Assembly: GCF_013280595.1 (NCBI RefSeq)
Contig: NZ_JAAATY010000019.1
Location: 62,001-126,000 of the forward strand
Direction of reading: 5' to 3'
Length of the DNA stretch: 64,000 bases
DNA from: Kibdelosporangium persicum
GTDB taxonomy: Bacteria; Actinomycetota; Actinomycetes; Mycobacteriales; Pseudonocardiaceae
Positions 38,703 through 47,411 of the stretch are shown here, one piece after another; within the stretch, counting starts at the first letter, position 1; the number at the start of each line of letters is the position of its first letter. The notes beneath the pieces were generated by a model. The model was not told where the DNA came from and did no database searches. It was given only the letters and a program-made list of their open reading frames with translations. A program made the position numbers and the translations under genes.

Positions 38703-38774
38703 GTCACTCCTGTCACGGTCGAGGCTCAGTGATCTTCGGGCACGAAAACCGGCGGGCACCATTCGACCACGCGG

Positions 38775-39086
38775 TCAGCCCCTGTTCGCCTTGGTCTGCG
38801 CGAACCGCTCGACCAGGTTCAGCGCCTCGGCGCAGGCCGCCTGCTCTTGGTCCGGGGTCAGGGAATGCATCGCAGTCATGCCGAGTGCCTGGAGGATCTG
38901 TGCGGACCACGCCAGCGGCGACGGTCCACCGGCCAGCCACTCCTCGAAGCCGTCCAAGAGCCGCCGGCCAGGCGGCCCGGCGCAGTTCACGCCGTCGATG
39001 AAGGCCACCATCGTGACGAACCGGTCGTCCGACACGTACATCCGGCGCCGCTCCCGCATGTGCCAGACGAGCTCTTCCAAGGTCAC
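38775..39086 (-). CDS. Small hypothetical protein
   Basis: 103 residues from GTG 39086 (VTLEELVWHMRERRRMYVSD); the frame is open to a TTG at 39125 that looks less likely. Contains DRFVTMVAFIDGVNCAG and EEWLAGGPSPLAWSAQILQA. Helical and cytosolic. Proteins with the opening LRERRRMYV and a following FVEGF/FIDGV stretch recur in actinomycetes without known function. Divergent to the quinone oxidoreductase, sharing a promoter region with an operator-like palindrome. Confidence 0.55.
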   Translation of the reverse strand: MTLEELVWHMRERRRMYVSDDRFVTMVAFIDGVNCAGPPGRRLLDGFEEWLAGGPSPLAWSAQILQALGMTAMHSLTPDQEQAACAEALNLVERFAQTKANRG

Positions 39087-39151
39087 CTCGACATCTTGGC
39101 GTGACGACGGGCACAGAAGGAACAAAATAACCTGCCAGATCGTCCCCCGAA

Positions 39152-39176
39152 TGAGACAAAGTTATATTCTGTCTCA
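39152..39176 (+). promoter_or_regulatory. Promoter with palindromic operator before the quinone oxidoreductase gene
   Basis: TGAGACA (39152-39158) and TGTCTCA (39170-39176) form a perfect 7-bp inverted repeat separated by 11 AT-rich bases containing TATATT (39163-39168), a likely -10. A repressor bound here would cover the promoter. AAGGAGG follows at 39183. Confidence 0.6.
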
Positions 39177-39197
39177 CGACGACAAGGAGGCGTTGAC

Positions 39198-40151
39198 GTG
39201 CGAGCTGTGCGGATCACTGAGTTCGGCGGGCCTGAGGTGCTCACCATCACCGAGGTGCCCGACCCGGTACCTGGCGAGAACGAGCTGCTCATCGACGTTT
39301 CCCGAGCCGGGGTGAACTTCGCGGACACGCACCAGACCGACGACTCGTACCTCGCCCCTGCCAAGCTGCCGCTCATCCCCGGCAGCGAGGTGGTCGGGAC
39401 CACCGCGGACGGCCGGCGGGTCGCCGCCATGACCGGCTCCGGCGGGTACGCCGAGAAGGCCGTGGTCAACAAGTACCTGGCGTTCGACGTGCCTGAGGGC
39501 GTCGACGACGTCTCGGCGGTCGCGTTGCTGGTACAGGGAATGACCGCGTGGTTCCTGCTGAAGAAGATCACGCACTTCCAGGCAGGCGAGTCCATTGTGG
39601 TGCATGCCGCGGCCGGGGGCGTCGGGTCGCTTGCCATCCAGCTCGCGAAGTCCATGGGCGCGGCGCGGGTCATCGCGACCGCGAGCACGCGGGAGAAGCG
39701 TGATCTCGCGATCAGCCTGGGCGCCGACGTCGCGCTGGACCCCGCCACCGAGGAGCTGGACAAGGCCATCATCGAGGCCAACGGCGGCAAGCGCGTCGAC
39801 GTCGTGCTGGAGATGACCGGTGGACGCGTCACCAACGAGAGCCTGAAGTCGTTGGCGCCGTTCGGCCGCCTTGCCTTCTACGGCATGGCAAGCCGTGAGC
39901 AGCCGAAGCCGGTCACGTTGCCGGCCTTGATGTCCCACTCCACCACGGTCAGCGGTTTCTGGCTGGCACACGCCTTCCGCACGCCGGCCGCGCTGCACCA
40001 GGCGTTCGCCGAGCTCTCCGCCGAGGTCGAGGCGGGCAGGCTGAAGGTGCTCAGCGGCGGCGACTACGCCATGTCCGACGTGGCCAAGGCGCACGAGGAC
40101 CTGCGGGCCCGGCGCACCACCGGCAAGCTGGTCATCGACCCGGGCAAGTAG
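39198..40151 (+). CDS. NADPH:quinone oxidoreductase (zinc-independent MDR family)
   Basis: 317 residues from GTG 39198 with an ideal AAGGAGG. Typical medium-chain dehydrogenase/reductase: MRAVRITEFGGPEVLTITEV, VSRAGVNFADTHQ, PGSEVVGT, and the NADPH-binding VHAAAGGVGSLAIQLAKSMG. The zinc-ligand residues of alcohol dehydrogenases are absent, so it belongs to the quinone reductase/QOR branch, reducing quinones or enones. The operator in its promoter suggests induction by a small molecule, possibly an electrophile. Confidence 0.9.
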   Translation: MRAVRITEFGGPEVLTITEVPDPVPGENELLIDVSRAGVNFADTHQTDDSYLAPAKLPLIPGSEVVGTTADGRRVAAMTGSGGYAEKAVVNKYLAFDVPEGVDDVSAVALLVQGMTAWFLLKKITHFQAGESIVVHAAAGGVGSLAIQLAKSMGAARVIATASTREKRDLAISLGADVALDPATEELDKAIIEANGGKRVDVVLEMTGGRVTNESLKSLAPFGRLAFYGMASREQPKPVTLPALMSHSTTVSGFWLAHAFRTPAALHQAFAELSAEVEAGRLKVLSGGDYAMSDVAKAHEDLRARRTTGKLVIDPGK

Positions 40152-40207
40152 GTATCAGCACGTGGGACGCGTTGACACCCTCTCGCGCCCGCCGGTCCCA
40201 TGAGGGC

Positions 40208-40672
40208 ATGGCACAGCTGACTGTCATCGTCCAGCTCACCGTCGACACCGAGCAGGCACCGACCATGGCCGCCCGGCTGGTCGAGACCCTGCGTACCGCG
40301 GTCGACCTGCCGATCGACCGGATGGTCGTCGACGGTGGGCACGTTCCGCGCCAGCGTGCCCTGCCTTCGGCGAAACTCCGGATCCAGCCGGAGGCCCGGC
40401 GGGTCCTGGTGCGGGACACGCCGATCGACCTGACCCGGCTGGAGTTCGACCTGCTGCTGTTCCTGTGCCTCAACCCTGGCCGGGTGCACCGGCGTTCCAC
40501 ACTGCTGGCCGAAGTCTGGGGCGTGGCCGAGCACCTCGGCAGCCGCACGGTCGACGTGCACGTACGCAGGTTGCGGGGCAAGATCGGGCCGGGGTTCGAC
40601 CCGATCACCACCGTGCGCGGCGTCGGTTATCTCGTGGACCGCGACGCCGGGTTCCTCATCGAGTCCGTGTGA
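40208..40672 (+). CDS. Winged-helix (OmpR C-terminal type) regulator without receiver domain
   Basis: 154 residues from ATG 40208. The C-terminal two thirds are a complete OmpR/PhoB DNA-binding domain: [40 protein letters not shown] and [20 protein letters not shown] then VGYLVD. The first 55 residues ([20 protein letters not shown]) do not form a phosphoacceptor domain, so it cannot be a normal two-component response regulator. Its last 17 bases overlap the end of mnmA on the other strand. Confidence 0.8.
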   Translation: MAQLTVIVQLTVDTEQAPTMAARLVETLRTAVDLPIDRMVVDGGHVPRQRALPSAKLRIQPEARRVLVRDTPIDLTRLEFDLLLFLCLNPGRVHRRSTLLAEVWGVAEHLGSRTVDVHVRRLRGKIGPGFDPITTVRGVGYLVDRDAGFLIESV

Positions 40673-41732
40673 TGGTCGCGCTGCCCAGCACCAGGTCGCC
40701 GCGGTACATCACGGCCGCCTGGCCAGGCGCGACGCCCTTCAGCGGCTCAGCGAGCCGGATCACCAGCTCACCGTCCTCCATTTCGGCGACGGCCGGGGCC
40801 GTTCCACCGTGCGCACGGACCTGCACGACACATTCGGTCAGCCCGTCGATCGGCTCCCCGGACGGCCACACCGGCCGCTCACCAGCGATTTCCCGGACTT
40901 CCAGGCGCTGCGCGGTGCCGACGCGGACGTTCCCGGACACCGGCTCCAGCGACAGCACATAGCGTGGACGGCCGTCCGGCGCGGGCGCGTCGATGCCGAG
41001 GCCCTTGCGCTGTCCCACGGTGAATCCGTGCACACCGGTGTGCATGCCAAGCACCGCACCGGTTTCGTCGTCCACGAGCATGCCCGGCCGCTCGCCCAGC
41101 TTGGTGGTCAGGAACTTGCGGGTGTCGCCGTCCGGGATGAAGCAGATGTCGTGGCTGTCCGGCTTCTCCGCCACCGACAGGCCGCGCTCGGCCGCCTCGG
41201 CGCGCACTTCCGGCTTGGTCGAGCCACCGAGCGGGAACATCGCGTGCCGCAACTGGTCCGCGGTCAGCGAAGCGAGCACATAGGACTGGTCCTTTTCGGA
41301 GTCCGCGCTGCGGCGCAGCTCCGGCTTTCCGTCCACTGTGGTCAGACAGGCGTAGTGGCCGGTGCAGACCGCGTCGAAGCCCAGCGCCAACGCCTTGTCC
41401 AGCAACGCCTCGAACTTGATCCGCTCGTTGCACCGCAGGCACGGGTTGGGCGTCCGGCCCGCCGCGTACTCCTCGACGAAGTCCTCGATCACTTCCTCGG
41501 TGAACCGCTCGGCGAAATCCCAGACGTAGAACGGGATGCCCAGCACGTCGGCGGCACGCCGGGCGTCGTGCGAGTCCTCGATCGTGCAACAGCCCCGCGC
41601 GCCGGTGCGCAGCGTGCCCGGCTTCGCCGACAGGGCCAGGTGCACCCCGACGACGTCGTGACCGGCGGCCACCGCCCGTGCCGCGGCCACGGCTGAATCG
41701 ACACCACCACTCATCGCGGCGAGCACGCGCAT
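40656..41732 (-). CDS. mnmA: tRNA-specific 2-thiouridylase MnmA
   Basis: 358 residues from ATG 41732 with AAGGAGGTG just upstream. ATP-pyrophosphatase loop [19 protein letters not shown] at the N-terminus; the first catalytic Cys in [19 protein letters not shown], the second in [16 protein letters not shown]. Length is normal. It puts sulfur on U34 of Lys, Glu and Gln tRNAs, using sulfur from the cysteine desulfurase encoded two bases upstream in the same operon. Confidence 0.95.
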   Translation of the reverse strand: MRVLAAMSGGVDSAVAAARAVAAGHDVVGVHLALSAKPGTLRTGARGCCTIEDSHDARRAADVLGIPFYVWDFAERFTEEVIEDFVEEYAAGRTPNPCLRCNERIKFEALLDKALALGFDAVCTGHYACLTTVDGKPELRRSADSEKDQSYVLASLTADQLRHAMFPLGGSTKPEVRAEAAERGLSVAEKPDSHDICFIPDGDTRKFLTTKLGERPGMLVDDETGAVLGMHTGVHGFTVGQRKGLGIDAPAPDGRPRYVLSLEPVSGNVRVGTAQRLEVREIAGERPVWPSGEPIDGLTECVVQVRAHGGTAPAVAEMEDGELVIRLAEPLKGVAPGQAAVMYRGDLVLGSATITRTR

Positions 41733-41734
41733 GC

Positions 41735-42910
41735 TCACACCTCCTTCGCTGCGGATCGACGCATTCCGGACAAGCCCGCGCTGCGGGCTCGTTCCACCGC
41801 CGGTCCAATCGCCTGTGCGAGGGCTTCCACGTCGGCCTTCGTCGACGTGTGGCCCAGTGAGAACCGGAGCGAACCGCGCGCCGCGGCCGGGTCCATGCCC
41901 ATGGCGAGCAGGACGTGGCTCGGCTGCGCCACCCCGGCCGTGCAGGCCGAACCGGTCGAGCACTCAATTCCCTTGGCGTCCAGCAACATCAGCAAGCTGT
42001 CACCGGCACAGCCGGGGAACGTGAAGTGCGCGTGGGTCGGCAGCCCCGGATCCCCGTTGAGTATCGCGTCGGGAACCGCCGTGCGCACGGCATTAACCAG
42101 CTCGTCGCGCAGCACCGTCAGCTCCCTGGCGCGTTCGTCGCGATGCGCCACGACTGCACGGACAGCCGTCGCCAACGCGTGGATCGCAGGTACGTCAACG
42201 GTTCCCGAGCGTACGTCACGCTCCTGACCGCCACCGTGCAACAACGGCGCACACGGCACGTCCCGCCCCAGCAGCAACACACCAATGCCCATCGGCCCAC
42301 CGAGCTTGTGCCCGGTCATGGTCAGCGCGCTCGCCTTCGACTCGGCGAAGTCCACCGGCAAGGTGCTCACCGCCTGCACGGCGTCGGTGTGGAACGGAAT
42401 GCCACGCTCCGCGCACGCTTCGGCCAGCTCACGGACCGGATTGACGGTCCCGACCTCGTTGTTCGCCCACATCGCGGTGACCAGGGCCACATCGTCGCCC
42501 AGCTCTTCGACCAGCGCGTCGACGTTCACCCGGCCGGTACGGTCGACCGGCAGCCACGTCAGCTCGGCGTCGTCGTGGCTCTCCAGCCACTCAGCCGCGT
42601 CGAGGACGGCGTGGTGCTCGACGGCCGACACCAGAACCCGCCTGCGGCCTTCCTGACGCCGCGCCCAGTAGATGCCCTTGACCGCGAGATTGTCACTCTC
42701 CGTGCCACCCGCGGTGAAGATGACCTCGGAGGGTCGCGCCCCCAGCGCCTCGGCGATCGACTCACGGGCCTCCTCGGCGACACGCCTCGCCCGGCGGCCC
42801 GAGGTGTGCAGCGACGAAGCGTTGCCCTGGATGGTCAACGCCTCCGTCATCGCCGTGACTGCCTCAGGCAGCATCGGCGTGGTCGCCGCGTGGTCTAGAT
42901 AGGTCATCAC
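41735..42910 (-). CDS. iscS: Cysteine desulfurase (IscS/NifS family)
   Basis: 391 residues. Class V aminotransferase fold: [15 protein letters not shown] at the start, [23 protein letters not shown], the PLP Lys in [19 protein letters not shown], and the persulfide Cys in [20 protein letters not shown]. It moves sulfur from cysteine to acceptors, here most likely MnmA, matching the Rv3025c/Rv3024c pair of mycobacteria. The 279 bp between this gene and 43190 contain only a short hairpin (GGGGCG-N10-CGCCCC) and no convincing gene. Confidence 0.93.
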   Translation of the reverse strand: MMTYLDHAATTPMLPEAVTAMTEALTIQGNASSLHTSGRRARRVAEEARESIAEALGARPSEVIFTAGGTESDNLAVKGIYWARRQEGRRRVLVSAVEHHAVLDAAEWLESHDDAELTWLPVDRTGRVNVDALVEELGDDVALVTAMWANNEVGTVNPVRELAEACAERGIPFHTDAVQAVSTLPVDFAESKASALTMTGHKLGGPMGIGVLLLGRDVPCAPLLHGGGQERDVRSGTVDVPAIHALATAVRAVVAHRDERARELTVLRDELVNAVRTAVPDAILNGDPGLPTHAHFTFPGCAGDSLLMLLDAKGIECSTGSACTAGVAQPSHVLLAMGMDPAAARGSLRFSLGHTSTKADVEALAQAIGPAVERARSAGLSGMRRSAAKEV

Positions 42911-43189
42911 TAATGAGTGTATGGGGCGACGTGCGTCACGCCCCAGGCGACGGCAGCATCGTCAGCTCAGCCGTGTACGGCGTCAGGAGCGCTTCGCCGA
43001 GCTGATGGTGGAGACCGCTGCCGACCCGTGGGCGATCTCCAGTTCGTCCACGGTCGAGCCTGCGCCGATGCCTTGCCCGCCCGCGCGGTTCCCTCCCTTC
43101 CTGAATCTGCATGTGTTCGCCTGTTCCAACGCCCCGCGGCGGCGCCGCTCCTACACTCGTCTGACCAACCAGGGGCACCGAGGGGACAC

Positions 43190-43639
43190 ATGGACGACAA
43201 CATCCTCGACCCGGACGGCGCACGGGAACGTCTGGCCGCGTGGAAGAACCGGATCGACAAACTGGCCGCGGACACCCAGGCGATGAGCACCCAGTTGCAG
43301 GGTCTGCGGATCACCGCGAAGGACAGCGGCGGGCTCGCCGAGGTCACCATCGACTCGACCGGCGCGCTGGTCGACCTCAAACTGACCGACCGGATCCAGC
43401 GGACGTCCCCGGAAACGGTGGCGCAAACGATCATGGCCACCCTCGGTGACGCGCGCAGCCAGCTGGCCGACCGGTCCCAGGAGATCATCGCGGACACCGT
43501 GGGCACCGAATCGGCCGCGGGACGGGCGATCGCGGACAGCGTCGGCCGTCAGCTCCGCGGTACTCCGGTCGAACCGCAGGCGCCCGCCGACGACCCGGAC
43601 GAGGACTACGACGTCCGCTCCCACCTCAGGCGCCGGTGA
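43190..43639 (+). CDS. YbaB/EbfC-family protein of a type VII secretion-type locus
   Basis: 149 residues from ATG 43190 with GAGGGG upstream. It reads LDPDGARERLAAWKNRIDK, LAADTQAMSTQLQGLRITAK, LAEVTIDSTGALVDLKLTDR and GTESAAGRAIADSVGRQLRG. This is the YbaB/EbfC form that accompanies WXG100 genes in actinomycetes; family members bind DNA, but here it may act as a chaperone or regulator of the secreted proteins. Its stop overlaps the next start (GTGA), tying it to the toxin locus. Confidence 0.82.
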   Translation: MDDNILDPDGARERLAAWKNRIDKLAADTQAMSTQLQGLRITAKDSGGLAEVTIDSTGALVDLKLTDRIQRTSPETVAQTIMATLGDARSQLADRSQEIIADTVGTESAAGRAIADSVGRQLRGTPVEPQAPADDPDEDYDVRSHLRRR

Positions 43640-43962
43640 GCATGACCGACCACTTCAACGTCGAGGTCGGCGAACTACGCACCCATGCGCGCAACATCGA
43701 CGCGATCCGCGCCCGCTTCGCCGCGGTGAAAGGCGCGAGTTCGCACATCTCCCAGGACGACCAGGCGTACGGGACGCTGTGCGGATGGATCTCGGGGATT
43801 CTCGAGGACAAGCACACCCGGTACGACCAGGTGCTCGCCAAGGTCGAGAAGAACCTCGACCTGGTCGTGAAGTCGTTGCAGCTCAGCGCGAACGACTACC
43901 AGGCCGTCGAAGACGCGAACGCCGCGCTGATGCGGGCGACCGGTGACAAGGGCGGCTTATGA
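43636..43962 (+). CDS. EspC-like type VII secretion protein
   Basis: 108 residues from GTG 43636. Two-helix, about 100-residue protein: DHFNVEVGELRTHARNIDAI, ARFAAVKGASSHISQDDQAY, LCGWISGILEDKHTRYDQVL and SLQLSANDYQAVEDANAALM. The size, helix pattern and position match ESX secretion-associated EspC/DUF2580 proteins. Coupled on both sides by 4-bp overlaps. No secretion ATPase or membrane channel genes lie in this window, so export would need an ESX machine encoded elsewhere. Confidence 0.75.
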   Translation: MSMTDHFNVEVGELRTHARNIDAIRARFAAVKGASSHISQDDQAYGTLCGWISGILEDKHTRYDQVLAKVEKNLDLVVKSLQLSANDYQAVEDANAALMRATGDKGGL

Positions 43963-44660
43963 CCGGCAACTCACTGATCGCGCCGGTCGAGTCGTCCCGG
44001 GAGGCGTGGACCGGGTCAAGCCTCGGTGACAGCATCGAGGGCCTGGTCGACGCCATCAAGAGCGAGGGCTGGGTGGACGACGCCCTGGCCGGTGCGACGC
44101 TCGGCGTCGAGGTCGTGGCGACCGTGATGGACCCGATCAGCGCGCTGCTGGCCAACGGGCTCGGCTGGGCGATGGAGTATTTCGAGCCGCTGCGGGAGAT
44201 GCTCGACGAGCTGACCGGCAAGCCGGACGTGGTCCGTGCGCACGCCGCCACCTGGAACAGGATGTCGACCGAGCTGCACGACATGTGCGCCGACCTGCGG
44301 ACCCATCTCAAGCAGGACACCCCGGGGTGGACGGGCCAGGCCTCGGACGCGTACCAGCGGCTGATGGTCAACAACGTGGAGGCCCTGGGTGGCCTCGCGG
44401 CGATCTCGGCGGCGATGGCGGCGGCGACCGAGGGCGCGGGCGGGCTGGTGGAGATGACCCGCGAGATCGTCCGCGACCTGATCGCCGACCTGGTGGCCCG
44501 GGTGATCGTGTGGGTCGCCGAGGCGATCTTCGTGATCACCATCCCGGTGATCGCCTCGCAGATCGTCGCGGCCGTGGTGAAGTGGGCCGGGCGCATCCTG
44601 ACCTACACCACGGCCCTGATCACCAGCCTGAACGACCTGACCAAGCTCCTCAACGGGTAG
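43959..44660 (+). CDS. WXG100-like type VII secretion target with C-terminal hydrophobic segment
   Basis: 233 residues. The middle has the WXG-type hairpin: AATWNRMSTELHDMCADLRT, then PGWTGQASDAYQRLMVNNVE with the G-W-x-G-x-A-S-D-A-Y signature. It is followed by LAAISAAMAAATEGAG and a long hydrophobic stretch (VIVWVAEAIFVITIPVIASQ). This is the carrier-domain layout of actinobacterial LXG/WXG toxins, but it stops before any toxin domain; the toxin is the next gene, six bases downstream. Likely a partner that delivers the toxin. Confidence 0.8.
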   Translation: MTGNSLIAPVESSREAWTGSSLGDSIEGLVDAIKSEGWVDDALAGATLGVEVVATVMDPISALLANGLGWAMEYFEPLREMLDELTGKPDVVRAHAATWNRMSTELHDMCADLRTHLKQDTPGWTGQASDAYQRLMVNNVEALGGLAAISAAMAAATEGAGGLVEMTREIVRDLIADLVARVIVWVAEAIFVITIPVIASQIVAAVVKWAGRILTYTTALITSLNDLTKLLNG

Positions 44661-44666
44661 GCGGCG

Positions 44667-45389
44667 ATGCGGAAACTCCTCTTCCTCCTCGTGGTCGCCA
44701 CCCGGTTCGGCCTGCACAAGCGACCGCCGGGCGGCGGTGGCGACGGTCCCGGCAAACCGCCGGACGGCGAGGGCACCGGCAAGCCGGGCGACCCCGGCTC
44801 CGATCCGCCGCCGCAGAAGTCCGATTCCGGCGCGGTCGACGCGAGCGCGGGCCTGAACAGCGCGCTGGGCAAAACCGAGGACTTCGCGGACAAGGGTGAG
44901 CCCGGGGCCGGACAAGGCAAGCCCGGCGAGACGCCGACGACACCGTCGTCAATGGCCCACACCAGGCCCTCCGGGCAGCCTGATCCAAACGCCACCCCCG
45001 GCGGCACGCCGACCGACACCTCGACAGGACACCGGCTCCAGCGCGAAGGCCATCAGATCGAGAACGACTCGGCGGTCATCCTTGCCAGGGCGGGGTACAA
45101 GATCAGCCAGAACACCGGCGAAAAGGGCAACAGCGACAGAAGCGACCCGGACTACAACATGGAGGGAAAGCTCTGGGACTGTTACGCCCCAAGAAGCGAC
45201 AAACGCGACTCGGTCCGGAGCGAGCTTCGCGAGAAGGTCAAGGAGCAATCCGGCAGTATCGTCATCAACATGGCACGCAGCCCCATGACGATCGAGGAGA
45301 TCAAGGCGCTCCTACCCCACGTCAAGGGGCTCGAAGAGGTCAAGATCATCGACAAGAACGGCACCATCATCGATGCGTTCCCCCAGTGA
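44667..45389 (+). CDS. Polymorphic toxin with C-terminal CdiA-type tRNA nuclease domain
   Basis: 240 residues. A short hydrophobic start (LLFLLVVATRFG), a Gly/Pro-rich linker (about 19-122), then a toxin domain (about 123-240) that reads LQREGHQIENDSAVILARAG, YKISQNT, DPDYNMEGKLWDCYAPRSD, IVINMARSPMTIEEIKALLP, HVKGLEEVKIIDKNG. The spacing and the P-D-Y-(x)2-E-G-K-(x)2-D-x-Y-A-P core match CdiA-CT tRNases, which cut tRNAs in competitors. The following gene encodes its presumed immunity protein. Composition is less GC-biased than the neighbours, as expected for exchangeable toxin tips. Confidence 0.85.
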   Translation: MRKLLFLLVVATRFGLHKRPPGGGGDGPGKPPDGEGTGKPGDPGSDPPPQKSDSGAVDASAGLNSALGKTEDFADKGEPGAGQGKPGETPTTPSSMAHTRPSGQPDPNATPGGTPTDTSTGHRLQREGHQIENDSAVILARAGYKISQNTGEKGNSDRSDPDYNMEGKLWDCYAPRSDKRDSVRSELREKVKEQSGSIVINMARSPMTIEEIKALLPHVKGLEEVKIIDKNGTIIDAFPQ

Positions 45390-45405
45390 CTGCAGGACGT
45401 GACCA

Positions 45406-45855
45406 GTGTCTATCAGCTACAAGCTCGAACTGGGGGCGCCGGTCGCCCCGAGAACCGTCATGGCCGCGGCGCTTGAGGCGGGCGGTGACGCCATCGAGCG
45501 ATACGAGGGCAATACCGGGTGGTTGCGCAGTGGTGCGTACTTCGACGTGGATGCCGCCGAATACGATCCGCCTGACCCGGTGGAACAGTCGTTCGGTTTC
45601 CCGCCGACGGTCGAGATCTACTTCGGACTGAAGAAGGTCGCGGACTTCGACGCTCAGGAAACCGACGTTCTCCGGGTTTCCCTTGGTGTGCTTGACCGGA
45701 TTCCCGGCGATGCGCTGGTCCATTACCAGCACGAACTGGTGTGGCTGCTTCGCAAGAACGGTCAGCTGACCATCAACGACGACCCCGAAATGTGGCCGCC
45801 TGGACAACGTGCGCTGATCACACAGCCGTACGAAGCAGCACCGTTGAGCTGGTAA
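45406..45855 (+). CDS. SitI3-family immunity protein
   Basis: 149 residues from GTG 45406, 16 bp after the toxin stop. It has the SitI3 pattern: ISYKLELGAPVAPRTVMAAA, EQSFGFPPTVEIYFGL, LRVSLGVLDRIPGDALVHYQ, HELVWLLRKNGQLTIND and WPPGQRALITQPYEAA. SitI3 proteins neutralise contact-delivered toxins in myxobacteria and actinobacteria. The position directly after the toxin gene makes it the cognate immunity protein, acting in the cytosol of the producer. Direct binding is inferred. Confidence 0.85.
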   Translation: MSISYKLELGAPVAPRTVMAAALEAGGDAIERYEGNTGWLRSGAYFDVDAAEYDPPDPVEQSFGFPPTVEIYFGLKKVADFDAQETDVLRVSLGVLDRIPGDALVHYQHELVWLLRKNGQLTINDDPEMWPPGQRALITQPYEAAPLSW

Positions 45856-45860
45856 GAGGT

Positions 45861-45908
45861 CACCCCGCGCGGGCCGCTTGTCGGAGCGGAAAGTGCCCGC
45901 GCGGGGTG
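45861..45908. terminator. Perfect 14-bp bidirectional hairpin terminator
   Basis: Arms CACCCCGCGCGGGC (45861-45874) and GCCCGCGCGGGGTG (45895-45908) with a 20-base loop, followed on the plus strand by GTCTTT. It sits between the immunity gene and the convergent MFS gene and can serve both. Confidence 0.8.
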
Positions 45909-45913
45909 GTCTT

Positions 45914-47299
45914 TCAGGCGGCCGAACCCCCAGGACCGGCCGCCCGGCCAGGCCGCACCAGCAACGCACCGGTCACAGCGACCACAGCCATCGCCACATC
46001 CAGAATCGCCATCGCAGGCGTCGGACGCTGCGGCGACGCCACCAACGCGAGCAGCACACCGCCGACACCGACGAGTACCGCGCTGAACACGCGCTCGGAG
46101 ACCTGGAGCGCGGCGGCGTTCGCGCCCTGTTCCGGCAACGACGAGTACCTCATCGTCAGCACGCTCAGACTGGAGTAGCCCAGGCCCATCCCGGCACTGG
46201 CGATGATCCACGCGATGAACGCGACCCAGCCCCAGCCCCAGGCCGGCGTGACCAGCAACATCCCCAGCGCGCCCACAGCCAGGAAAGCGAATCCCCACCG
46301 CACGAACACAAGCCGGTCCACGTCCGGATTGCGCGCGGGCAACAGGGCAGCGGCCGACCACGCCAAAGCGCCGACCGTCAACGGAAGCCCGGCCAGTACC
46401 GGCGAATACCCGTGCACCGAGGTCAAGGTCAGCGTCACGTAGACCTCGATCGCCGTGTACGCACCGGCAAGCAGGCCACGGGCCAGGATCGTCACCGGCA
46501 GACCCGGGCGGGCCGTGAGGGTTCCCTTGGGCAGCAACCGGAACAGCGAGGGCAGCAGCATCGCCGCCCCGATCACGCCAAGCAGAAGCGTTGCCAGTGA
46601 AGGGTGTTCGGCCGCCCACGTCAACGCGGCGATGCCCAGTGCCGCCGCGATCGCGGCAGGCACAAGGCCACCGCGGACGGAATCCGCTTGCTCGACGCGG
46701 TCAGGCAGTTGGCGTACGGCGGGCAACAGCAACAGCCCGCCGATCACGGCGAGCGGAACGAGGCCGAGGAACACCCAGCGCCAACTGGCGTGTTCGGTGA
46801 GGACTCCGGCCGCGGCCGGCCCGATCAGGGACGGCAGCACCCAGGCCGCGCTGAGCAGGCCGAAGACCGCGGGCTGAGCGCGTTCCGGGTAGACGTAGGC
46901 GATCATCACGTAGATCGCGATGGAGATCGTGCCACCGCCGAACCCCTGTAGCGCACGACCGGCCAGCAGCATCCCCATGGACTGCGCGAGCCCGGCGACC
47001 AGCAGCCCGGCCAGGAACAGGATCACGCCGGTGTACAGCCCGAACGCGGGCCCGCGCCGGTCGCACAACCGGCCGGCGAGCACGTTCGCGATCAGGCTGG
47101 TGACCAGGAACACCGTGAACGGCCACGAGTACAGCTCGCCGCCGCGCAGATCCGCGACCATCCGCGGCATCGCGGTGTTCACCCCGAGGTTCTCGAACGC
47201 GACCAGCGTGACCAACAGCGTCATACCGATTGAGACAGCACGGTATTGAACTGTCCACAGTGAAGTCTTCGGCTCGGCTGCGGTCTCCGCGATCGTCAC
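45914..47299 (-). CDS. MFS transporter, drug-exporter-like
   Basis: 461 residues from GTG 47299 with twelve to fourteen hydrophobic segments. Motif A is VLAGRLCDRRGPAFGLYTGV; an early helix has TLLVTLVAFENLGVNTAMPR, and motif C-like GLLSAAWVLPSLIGPAAAGV is typical of exporters of the DHA families. Substrate unknown. It is convergent with the toxin/immunity locus, separated by the hairpin at 45861, and its start lies about 50 bp below hairpin repeat copy 2. Confidence 0.85.
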   Translation of the reverse strand: MTIAETAAEPKTSLWTVQYRAVSIGMTLLVTLVAFENLGVNTAMPRMVADLRGGELYSWPFTVFLVTSLIANVLAGRLCDRRGPAFGLYTGVILFLAGLLVAGLAQSMGMLLAGRALQGFGGGTISIAIYVMIAYVYPERAQPAVFGLLSAAWVLPSLIGPAAAGVLTEHASWRWVFLGLVPLAVIGGLLLLPAVRQLPDRVEQADSVRGGLVPAAIAAALGIAALTWAAEHPSLATLLLGVIGAAMLLPSLFRLLPKGTLTARPGLPVTILARGLLAGAYTAIEVYVTLTLTSVHGYSPVLAGLPLTVGALAWSAAALLPARNPDVDRLVFVRWGFAFLAVGALGMLLVTPAWGWGWVAFIAWIIASAGMGLGYSSLSVLTMRYSSLPEQGANAAALQVSERVFSAVLVGVGGVLLALVASPQRPTPAMAILDVAMAVVAVTGALLVRPGRAAGPGGSAA

Positions 47300-47351
47300 G
47301 GCACCGAGTCTGCAACTTCAAGTCCACTGGAGGTCAAGACCCCCTGAAAGA

Positions 47352-47399
47352 CCTCGTGAGTGTTTATCCGTGTTCTAACACGGACAAACACTCACGAGG
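47352..47399. repeat. Dispersed hairpin repeat, copy 2 of 3
   Basis: The arms 47352-47374 and 47377-47399 are 23 bp each and match except for one position (CCTCGTGAGTGTTT against AAACACTCACGAGG at the ends). It ends 13 bp beyond the stop of the acyltransferase gene on the minus strand. The best preserved copy of the family. Confidence 0.9.
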
Positions 47400-47411
47400 G
47401 GTGAGCTGGGG

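Noticed and set aside
42911-43189. A gene upstream of the YbaB/EbfC gene
   Set aside because: Frames on both strands give low-complexity translations without a ribosome-binding site; only a weak hairpin is present.
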